Of a stretch of 64,000 nucleotides of DNA, positions 16,620-23,196 are shown in pieces (the stretch's first letter is position 1; each line of letters begins with the position of its first letter). Where the stretch lies: contig CBDCKA010000002.1 in the NCBI GenBank assembly GCA_965218055.1, positions 2,542,001-2,606,000 on the forward strand. Reading direction: 5' to 3'. Position numbers and translations under genes: made by a program. The DNA comes from CBDBKE01 sp965218055. GTDB taxonomy: Bacteria > Acidobacteriota > Terriglobia > JAJPHL01 > JAPKYU01. The notes below the pieces were generated by a model. That model saw only the letters and a list, made by a program, of their open reading frames with translations, was not told where the DNA came from and ran no database searches.

Positions 16620-16692
16620 CCGGGGGCAGTAAACCCATGAGAGCTAGTGTAAAGGTAAGGACGATTCACGCGGGAAAGCACCGCTTTATCCT

Positions 16693-16776
16693 GCCATCCC
16701 GAAGCGGAGCGAGGGATCTGCTTCTGCCGGAATCGCTGGAAACAAAAGCAGGTTCCTCGCTCCGCTCGGAATGACA
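16693..16776. repeat. Inverted pair of REP-like units
   Basis: Unit 1 (16693-16722) contains ATCCCGAAGCGGAGCGAGGG. Unit 2 (16748-16776) is its near-complement, with CCTCGCTCCGCTCGGAATGA. Together they can fold into a long hairpin of roughly 28 bp stem with a ~25-base loop. A third unit lies at 8147. They fill the gap between the DUF721 gene and gatC. Confidence 0.7.
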
Positions 16777-16838
16777 AGCAAGGCTCCGAACGGCCGCAAA
16801 TATTGCGACGAACGTCTGATTCAGGACACTGGCGAGCC

Positions 16839-17147
16839 ATGAAAATCCGCGACAAGGACGTCCTGTATGTAGCCCAGCTGGCCAACCTCGAGCTGAGCCC
16901 CGAGGAAATCGCCGAGTTTGTTCCGCAACTGAACGCCATCCTGGAGTACATGGAAAAGCTCAACGAGCTGGACACCGAGGCGGTCGAGCCCATGGCCCAA
17001 GTACTGCACGAGGCCGCCGACCTGCAACCGGAGGCAACTCTGCGCGCCGACGCCGACCGGCCGGGGTTTTCCCCCGAGACGGCACTGGCCAACGCGCCCG
17101 AACATGCCGCCGGCCACTTCAAGGTGTCCAAGGTAATTGAGAGATAG
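16839..17147 (+). CDS. gatC: Aspartyl/glutamyl-tRNA amidotransferase subunit C
   Basis: The product has 102 aa from ATG at 16839. Typical GatC features are visible: KDVLYVAQLANLELSPEEI at the N-terminus, a helical middle (FVPQLNAILEYMEKLNELD), then the DTEAVEPMAQV loop and the ALANAPEHAAGHFKVSKVIE end. It bridges GatA and GatB in the complex that amidates mischarged Glu-tRNA(Gln) and Asp-tRNA(Asn). It is followed by gatA after 24 bp; gatB is not in the window. Confidence 0.95.
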   Translation: MKIRDKDVLYVAQLANLELSPEEIAEFVPQLNAILEYMEKLNELDTEAVEPMAQVLHEAADLQPEATLRADADRPGFSPETALANAPEHAAGHFKVSKVIER

Positions 17148-17171
17148 CCCACGGTCATGGAGCGGTAGCTG

Positions 17172-18638
17172 ATGGAACTGAAGGGACTGACGCTGGCCGA
17201 AGTTCGCAAGTCATTACGCGACGGCGAAACCACGGCCGTGGCGCTGGCCGAGCAGACTCTGGCTCACGCGCAGCAGGAAAACCAGAAGAACGGGGCGTAC
17301 CTCAGCTTCTCACCGGAGCGTGCGCTGGAGCAGGCGCGGCGGGTGGAGGCGCTGCAGGCGTGCGGCGAAGCTCTGCCGCCGTTGGCCGGGGTGCCCGTGG
17401 CGGTGAAGGACGTCATTGTCACGCGCGGCCTGCGCAGCACCTGCGCCTCGCGCATGCTGGCCGACTACATTCCCCCCTATGATGCGACGGCGGTCGAGCA
17501 GCTGGAACGGGCCGGTGCGGTGATCATCGGCAAGACAAATTGTGACGAATTTGCCATGGGCTCCTCCAGCGAGAACTCCGCCTTCTATCCGGTCCGCAAT
17601 CCGCACGACCTGGAGCGGGTGCCGGGCGGCTCCAGCGGGGGCTCGGCGGCCGCGGTCGCCGCCGACACCTGCGTGGTGGCGCTGGGCTCCGACACGGGCG
17701 GCTCGATCCGCCAGCCAGCCTCTTTCTGCGGTGTGGTGGGGTTGATGGGCACCTACGGGCGCGTCTCGCGCTACGGCTTGGTGGCGTTTGCTTCCTCGCT
17801 CGACCATATCGGGCCGTTCGGGAAGACCGTCAAGGACGCTGCCGCTGTCCTGGGTGTGATTGCCGGACGTGATCCGCAGGATTCCACCTCGGCCGATGTG
17901 CCCGTGCCGGACTACCTGGCCGAGCTGGAGCGCCCCGAGGCATCTGACCTGCGCGGTTTTCGGGTAGGAGTGCCGCGCGAGTATTTCGCCGCTGGCCTGG
18001 ACCCCGAAGTGGGCGACCGGCTCCAGCAGGGCATCGAGCGGCTCCGCGTGCTGGGCGCCGAAATCCGCGAGATCCACTTGCCCCACACCGACTACGCCAT
18101 CGCCTGCTACTACATCATCTGCACGGCCGAGGCCAGCTCCAACCTGGCCCGCTACGACGGCGTGCGCTACGGCTTCCGCTCAGCCCGCAGCGCCTCCAGC
18201 TCGCTGGGGGACTCCTACCGGGGCACGCGCGGCGAGGGGTTTGGGACCGAAGTGAAGCGGCGCATCATGCTCGGCACCTACGCTCTCAGTACCGGCTACT
18301 ACGAGGCCTATTACCGGAAAGCCCAAAAGGTGCGGGCGCTGGTGGCCCGCGACTTCACGGAGGCGTTCCGCGAGGTGGACGTGATTGTCACCCCCACCGC
18401 GCCCACCCCGGCGTTTCGCCTGGGGGAGAAGGTTGACGATCCGCTGAAGATGTACCTGTCTGACATTTACACCATCACCGCCAGCCTGGCCGGCATTCCC
18501 GGCATCAACGTGCCCTGTGGGGTGACCCGAGCGCGGCTGCCGGTGGGCATGCAGATTCTGGCGCGGCACTTCAACGAACCGGCCATGTTGCGGGCCGCTC
18601 ACGCCTTCGAGCAATCGGGCGGCTTCACCCTTTCCTGA
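17172..18638 (+). CDS. gatA: Aspartyl/glutamyl-tRNA amidotransferase subunit A
   Basis: The product has 488 aa. It is the amidase subunit releasing ammonia from glutamine. The Ser-cisSer-Lys triad is intact: Lys in PVAVKDVIV, the cis-Ser in GGSSGGSAAAVAAD, and the nucleophile in GSDTGGSIRQPASFCG. Length and the end (GMQILARHFNEPAMLRAAHAFE) are normal. Its last 40 bases overlap the 3' end of the convergent lipid-kinase gene. Confidence 0.97.
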   Translation: MELKGLTLAEVRKSLRDGETTAVALAEQTLAHAQQENQKNGAYLSFSPERALEQARRVEALQACGEALPPLAGVPVAVKDVIVTRGLRSTCASRMLADYIPPYDATAVEQLERAGAVIIGKTNCDEFAMGSSSENSAFYPVRNPHDLERVPGGSSGGSAAAVAADTCVVALGSDTGGSIRQPASFCGVVGLMGTYGRVSRYGLVAFASSLDHIGPFGKTVKDAAAVLGVIAGRDPQDSTSADVPVPDYLAELERPEASDLRGFRVGVPREYFAAGLDPEVGDRLQQGIERLRVLGAEIREIHLPHTDYAIACYYIICTAEASSNLARYDGVRYGFRSARSASSSLGDSYRGTRGEGFGTEVKRRIMLGTYALSTGYYEAYYRKAQKVRALVARDFTEAFREVDVIVTPTAPTPAFRLGEKVDDPLKMYLSDIYTITASLAGIPGINVPCGVTRARLPVGMQILARHFNEPAMLRAAHAFEQSGGFTLS

Positions 18639-19546
18639 TCGGTGTGATATGTCCCCGGTCGGACTAAGAAGCGCAGCGACGTGCCGTCGCTCGAGAACTC
18701 CATAGGCAGAGGATCGTGGAGCTCGCCGTCCACCTGGACGTAAGCTGGCTGGTCAGAAGAAATCCGAAGACGCGTGGCGTTGAAATAAACGAAGTCACGG
18801 CTGCGGGGGAGCGCGCCGGCCAGTGCCAGCCCGGCAAAGTAAAAATACTTCAGGGGGCGCGCGGTGGTACAGACAGCGACCTGGAAGCCGGGCTGGCCAG
18901 GATCCGCCCCCGGCGTCACCGAAAACCAGCCGCCGTAGCCCGGGGAGTTGCCCACCACAGCAAGGTAGCCGCTCGACTGCCGCGCGTCGCAAGAGACGCT
19001 GAGCCGCGGAAAATCATAAGTCACGCTGTGGCGCATGCCTTCCAGCACAAACGCGACCGGTCCGAGCCGGCGCTTCAGCCAGCTCCGGCCCAGGTGCCTG
19101 ACAATGGAGGCGTCCACACCGGCGCCGGCCATCAGTGCGAAGTAGCGCTTGCCGGCGCGACCCAGGTACAGGCGGCGTTCCACGCCATCCTGCAGCAGCG
19201 CCGCCGCCCGGCAGGGGTCCGGGGGGATGCGCAGGTCGCGCGCCAGCACATTCACCGAGCCTGTCGGCAACAGCAACAGGCGCGCCGTGCCGCCTGCCGC
19301 CACCAGGCCGTTTAACACTTCATTGACTGTGCCGTCGCCGCCCATCACAGCCACGAGGGAGAACCGGCGTCCTGCCTCCTCGCCGCGCACGAAGCCGTCC
19401 TGCGGGCCCCGGCTCGGCAACAGTTCGGGATCGCCGCCATAGCGACGGAGCGCCGCGACCACCTCGGCCACCGAACGCCGTCGCAGACGGAGCCGGCCTC
19501 CGGCGGCGGGGTTGTAGATCAGGGCCAACGGTTCCGCGTCCGGCAC
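18599..19546 (-). CDS. Diacylglycerol/sphingosine kinase-family lipid kinase
   Basis: The product has 315 aa with the DAGK catalytic-domain signatures LIYNPAAGG at the N-terminus, the nucleotide-binding VVMGGDGTVNEVLNGLVAAG, LLLPTGSVNVLARDL, and the C-terminal beta-domain (YVQVDGELHDPLPMEF). These soluble, membrane-associating enzymes phosphorylate diacylglycerol or related lipids. The substrate is not deducible here. The 3' end overlaps gatA by 40 bp on the opposite strand. Confidence 0.88.
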   Translation of the reverse strand: MPDAEPLALIYNPAAGGRLRLRRRSVAEVVAALRRYGGDPELLPSRGPQDGFVRGEEAGRRFSLVAVMGGDGTVNEVLNGLVAAGGTARLLLLPTGSVNVLARDLRIPPDPCRAAALLQDGVERRLYLGRAGKRYFALMAGAGVDASIVRHLGRSWLKRRLGPVAFVLEGMRHSVTYDFPRLSVSCDARQSSGYLAVVGNSPGYGGWFSVTPGADPGQPGFQVAVCTTARPLKYFYFAGLALAGALPRSRDFVYFNATRLRISSDQPAYVQVDGELHDPLPMEFSSDGTSLRFLVRPGTYHTDQERVKPPDCSKA

Positions 19547-19627
19547 ATGTTCAGCCTAACACACCACTGAACGGCGACCGGGCTGCGCCTGCTGGCCGGG
19601 GCTGGTTCTTCTTTGCGCCGGGGTTGG

Positions 19628-19990
19628 TTATTCTTTGCGCTTGATCTTGAGGGTGAGGTTGACCCGTCGGCGGGTGTCAAACGTACTGATGGTCCTGGTG
19701 CGGCTGGAGACGCCCTGGTGCTGGGCCCGCACCTGATAATCCACGTTAAAGCTCAGCCCATGAAAACGAAAGGCGCCTTCTTGGTTCGCGATATGGGTGC
19801 GCACGCGAAGTGTCTTGGTGTTCTTCAGGTAGACAACTGCTTTTTCCAGCGGTGTGTCGCTGTTGTCCACAACTATTCCGACCAGCGAGCGGGTGTTGCT
19901 TTTCTCCTTTTTCTTCTGCGCTGGTGTCGCCGGCGCCAAAGTCAGGGCCAGGATTGCAACAGTCGCTGGTATCGAGAATTTCCGCTTCAT
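19628..19990 (-). CDS. Secreted carboxypeptidase-regulatory-like domain protein
   Basis: The product has 120 aa. A signal peptide (SIPATVAILALTLAPATPAQ) is followed by a lysine-rich hinge and one CarboxypepD_reg-like beta-sandwich (SLVGIVVDNSDTPLEKAVVY, GAFRFHGLSFNVDYQVRAQH). Such small secreted domains are abundant in Acidobacteriota, often with unknown roles. GGAGGA lies upstream of ATG at 19990. It follows the LysW-like operon by 54 bp on the same strand. Confidence 0.7.
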   Translation of the reverse strand: MKRKFSIPATVAILALTLAPATPAQKKKEKSNTRSLVGIVVDNSDTPLEKAVVYLKNTKTLRVRTHIANQEGAFRFHGLSFNVDYQVRAQHQGVSSRTRTISTFDTRRRVNLTLKIKRKE

Positions 19991-20044
19991 GGCGCGATCC
20001 TCCTTTTTGCCCCGCCTGTCGGTCTGTTTCCCCTAGCGTGAAAT

Positions 20045-20233
20045 TTATATCACCACATGCTGCCGCTCGTCAGCGGCAAAGCGGATTTCCTTGGTGTCGC
20101 GAGTGAACCCAGGCGTCGTGGCCTCGACTACATAGACGGTGGAGACGGTCGCAAAGCGTACAGTGAATTCGCCGCGCCCGCCGCGCACCCGACCCGCGTT
20201 GCCGGAGTCCGGCGCCCGCGTTACATATCTCAC
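20045..20233 (-). CDS. Small protein coupled to the LysW-like gene
   Basis: The product has 62 aa from GTG at 20233, two bases after the LysW-like stop. The GAGGAG of the upstream poly-glutamate codons can act as its ribosome-binding site. The sequence runs MRYVTRAPDSGNAGRVRGG, then beta-rich GEFTVRFATVSTVYVVEATT and PGFTRDTKEIRFAADERQHV. It is not recognised. High third-position GC and translational coupling support it as a real gene, perhaps a partner of the carrier protein. Confidence 0.5.
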   Translation of the reverse strand: MRYVTRAPDSGNAGRVRGGRGEFTVRFATVSTVYVVEATTPGFTRDTKEIRFAADERQHVVI

Positions 20234-20235
20234 GG

Positions 20236-20415
20236 CTACTCCTCTTCTTCCTCTTCCTCCTCCTCTTCCTCCTCCGCGATCCGTTTCACCTCGATGGGAT
20301 TGGTGTTGACGACCTCCAGTTCCGCTCCACACTCGGTGCAGTTGATCACCTCGCCTTGCTCGACCGCGTCCTCTTCCACGTCCAACACGGCTTCGCAATC
20401 AGGGCAACTTGCCAT
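20236..20415 (-). CDS. LysW-family amino-group carrier-like protein with poly-Glu tail
   Basis: The product has 59 aa from ATG at 20415 (GGAGGT upstream). It matches LysW along its length: MASCPDCEAVLDVEEDAVEQ, GEVINCTECGAELEVVNTNP and a family-like IEV segment, with zinc ligands Cys4, Cys7, Cys26 and Cys29. In Thermus LysW the C-terminal EDWGE glutamate carries alpha-aminoadipate or glutamate during lysine/arginine synthesis. Here residues 48-59 are twelve consecutive glutamates with no WG, though a terminal Glu remains. No lysX-like ligase is nearby. A carrier function is inference; a structural zinc-ribbon role is possible. Confidence 0.8.
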   Translation of the reverse strand: MASCPDCEAVLDVEEDAVEQGEVINCTECGAELEVVNTNPIEVKRIAEEEEEEEEEEEE

Positions 20416-20684
20416 CGATACCTCCGTCGGCGGAAACGACGCCCGGCCAGCGGTCGCACGCGCCGCAGACGACCGGCCTTCGGACTAATATATGACTCGC
20501 GGGAAGCGGGTCAAGACTCTTTTTCCGTTCCGTGCCGATGTTGCTTTCCCCTGAGTGTTTAGTGTTCACGTGATTGCTAGCGCCTTCGCTTGCGGATAAC
20601 ATGTGGTTCGCCTGGGGCTCACTGTGGGGCTCTCTGTTTTGTCTGGCCAGGAGCGTCTGGTGAGGGGTGAGCGTCGGCGGAGCC

Positions 20685-20789
20685 ATGCGCTATTTCATTT
20701 TACCCACACCCGCCGAGAATTTACGTGAACGATTCCAGCGCTACGGGGAGATGGTTTTGCGCTGGGCCGGGGAGACCACCTCTCTGTGA
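20685..20789 (+). CDS. Possible 34-aa protein coupled to NUDIX gene
   Basis: ATG at 20685 (GGAG five bases upstream) opens MRYFILPTPAENLRERFQRY and 14 more residues. It stops at 20787-20789, overlapping the GTG of the NUDIX gene by GTGA. Such an overlap is the typical sign of translational coupling. It may be a leader peptide or a tiny protein. No family is recognised. Confidence 0.4.
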   Translation: MRYFILPTPAENLRERFQRYGEMVLRWAGETTSL

Positions 20790-21241
20790 GCCGCGAGTAC
20801 CCGGAACGGCCGATCGTCGGCGTGGGAGGTGTGGTGGTCGAGCGGGGGCGTGTGCTGCTGGTGCGCCGCGGTCGAGCTCCGCTTCTGGGCGAATGGTCCA
20901 TTCCTGGCGGCGCCCTCAAGATTGGGGAAACGTTGGAGGAGGGTCTGCGCCGGGAGTTGCGAGAGGAGACCGGACTCGAAGTCACGCCGCTGGAACTGGT
21001 GGACGTGCTCGATCGCATCGTGCCGGATGCCGACGGCCGCACCCGCTACCACTACGTGCTGATTGATTACCTGTGCCGGGTGGAACCTTCAGGGCCGCAA
21101 GATCCCTCCCCGGCCACCGACGTAAGCGAGTGTCGCTGGGTTCCCCCCTCCGAGTTGGCCGAATACGCGCTTCGTCCGGAAACCCTGAGGGTGGTGGAAA
21201 GAGCTCTGCAGGCGGCAGCCCGCCATGCCCCCAGCCCCTAG
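20786..21241 (+). CDS. NUDIX hydrolase (ADP-ribose pyrophosphatase-like)
   Basis: The product has 151 aa from GTG at 20786. The complete Nudix box is seen in GGALKIGETLEEGLRRELRE followed by ETGLEV, with catalytic glutamates in REExxEE context. The N-terminal PIVGVGGVVVERGRVLLVRRG and the late WVPPSELAEYAL are usual for ADP-ribose or (deoxy)nucleotide pyrophosphatases of the MutT/ADPRP type. The exact substrate is not predictable. Confidence 0.9.
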   Translation: MSREYPERPIVGVGGVVVERGRVLLVRRGRAPLLGEWSIPGGALKIGETLEEGLRRELREETGLEVTPLELVDVLDRIVPDADGRTRYHYVLIDYLCRVEPSGPQDPSPATDVSECRWVPPSELAEYALRPETLRVVERALQAAARHAPSP

Positions 21242-21425
21242 GGGTTGTCGGGAGCAGGCAGGCACATGAGGACGGCTTGCAAGCACTTGCGGGCTTTGCT
21301 AAAATCGCCCCGCTTCGCTCAGAAACGTCTGCGCCGCGCGGTTCTGCCGGGCGGATGAGAGTTTGGAAGTCGCATTCGGCGACGGCTGAGTGCCTGCGAG
21401 GGTCGGCTCACGCCCCCGCGCAAAT

Positions 21426-22306
21426 ATGCGAGTACGGATCGTGAAGTCCGAAGGTGCATCCGCCGAAACGGCGGGGGGGACGGCATTCTACGCCGCCGCG
21501 GCCGAATTCGAGGTGGGAGGGCGAACCGACGTCGGCCGCCACCGCACCAACAACGAAGATAACTTCAGCTTGTCCCCGAGCTGGGCCTGTTCGTGCTTTC
21601 CGACGGAATGGGCGGCGAGGCAGCCGGCGAGCTGGCCAGCAAGATTGCCGTCGAAGAGATCAGCCGACACATGAGAGAGGTGGCGCGGAACGGAAGCGCC
21701 ACAGCACCGGCCGCCCCCAACCCTCAATTTTCCGAACACACCAACGATCTGGCAGCTGCGCTCCGCCGCTCCAATCGGGTCATCTGGGAGGCGGGACAGC
21801 AGCATGCCAGCCAGCGCGGGATGGGCGCCACCGTGGACGCCGCCCTGTTGCAGGGTCCGGTTCTGAGCATCGCCCACGTGGGGGACAGCCGAGTGTACCT
21901 GCTGCGTGCCGGGCAACTCAAGCAACTGACCGAGGACCACTCACTGGTCATGGAACAGGTGCGGCGCGGCCTGATGACCAAAGAAGAAGCCGAACAAAGC
22001 GAGGTGCAGAATGTCCTAATCCGCGCCCTGGGCACCGAGGAAAACGTGACCGTGGATCTCGACGAGGTGTTCGTGATGCCCGGGGACCAGGTGCTTCTCT
22101 GTTCCGACGGGCTCACCCGCATGGTGCCCGAGTTGGGTATCGCCCAGGTGATCAGCGAAGCCGAGACTCCCAGGCAGGCCTGTGACCGGCTGGTGGAAAT
22201 CGCCAACGATAATGGGGGTGCAGACAACGTCACCGTAGTTGTGGTGCGGATCAAGGACGCTTCGCGGAAAGGCTTGTGGGGCTGGTTGAAGAGCCTCTTC
22301 ACCTGA
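21426..22306 (+). pseudogene. PP2C-type Ser/Thr phosphatase, frameshifted
   Basis: ATG at 21426 begins MRVRIVKSEG and the PP2C start GGRTDVGRHRTNNEDNFSLS. The frame is then lost at the CCCC run 21574-21577. Adding one C restores SPELGLFVLSDGMGGEAAGE and the rest of the domain (HVGDSRVYLLRAGQLKQLTE, LLCSDGLTRM, NGGADNVTVVVVRIKD) to 22306. All metal-binding aspartates are present across the two frames, so the gene is either freshly broken or miscalled. It pairs with the following FHA gene as a phospho-signalling module. Confidence 0.85.
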
Positions 22307-22380
22307 GCGCCGCGGGCGTCCGGCTGTATGCCTGGAGACGGAGCTTTACCGCACAGCGGGCCCACTTCTAGAGAAGCGTA

Positions 22381-23118
22381 ATGGCAAAACTGATCTTGAA
22401 ATACGAGGCGGCGGTGCTGAGGGAGATCCCGCTCACCCAGGCGTCGTTCACCATTGGCCGGGTGCCCGGCAATGACTTGGTGATTGACAACCTGGCCGTC
22501 AGCGGCCAACACGCCAAGATTTTCTTTCAGGCAGACCAATTCTTCCTGGAAGACCTCAACAGCCTCAATGGGACCTTCGTGAACAACCAGCGGACTCGCA
22601 AGATATCCCTCAAGCATGGCGACCAAGTTGTGATCGGCAAGCACATGTTGCTGTTCCAGGATGAGGGTGGGGCTCGGCCCGAACAACTGGAAGCGGTGGA
22701 AGAAAGCGATGACTCAGTAGCCAAACTGGAACAAACGGTGGTGCTGGACACCAGGAAACAGCGCGAAATGATGCAGCAAGCAGGCACCGTCACAGGCGGA
22801 GGTGTTCCACCCGCGGGTGTAGCGAAGGTGGGCTGCCTGACAGTGCTCTCCGGCAAGACCGACCAAACCGAGTATCTGCTCACCGGCAAGCTTTGCATGA
22901 TCGGCAAGTCGGCGATGGCCTCGGTGAAGCTAAAGGGGTGGTTCGCTCCCGATGTCGCCGCAGTCATCAATAAGCGCGAGGCCAGCTACCAGATCGCGCC
23001 CTCAGGCCGGAGCAGGGCCAAGATCAATGGGCAATCGTTGGCCGGACCAGCCGATCTGCGCGAAGGCGATCTCATCGAAGTTGGCGGCGTCAAGCTGCAG
23101 TTCACGTACCGCGAATAA
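22381..23118 (+). CDS. FHA-domain protein
   Basis: The product has 245 aa. The N-terminal FHA domain (residues ~18-90) has all landmarks: GR in SFTIGRVPGNDLVIDN, S..H in VSGQHAKIFF, and NG in LNSLNGTFVNNQ. A second, weaker FHA-like half (residues ~155-243) reads LLTGKLCMIGKSAMASVKLK and SRAKINGQSL. FHA domains bind phosphothreonine peptides. With the PP2C gene 75 bp upstream it probably reads a Ser/Thr kinase signal, and no kinase is in the window. Confidence 0.9.
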   Translation: MAKLILKYEAAVLREIPLTQASFTIGRVPGNDLVIDNLAVSGQHAKIFFQADQFFLEDLNSLNGTFVNNQRTRKISLKHGDQVVIGKHMLLFQDEGGARPEQLEAVEESDDSVAKLEQTVVLDTRKQREMMQQAGTVTGGGVPPAGVAKVGCLTVLSGKTDQTEYLLTGKLCMIGKSAMASVKLKGWFAPDVAAVINKREASYQIAPSGRSRAKINGQSLAGPADLREGDLIEVGGVKLQFTYRE

Positions 23119-23196
23119 CACTCCGGGCCGCGAATAACACTCCGGCCGGGACGAGGTCTCCCTCAAAGATTGTTCTCCCGGGCTCTTCCCTCCGCT

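Noticed and set aside
20399..20686. 95-codon minus-strand frame upstream of the LysW-like gene
   Set aside because: Codon use is not protein-like, there is no RBS, and it overlaps the LysW-like start in another frame.
21570..21582. Programmed +1 frameshift in the PP2C gene
   Set aside because: The site is a plain CCCC run without a rare codon or stop adjacent; a lost C explains it.
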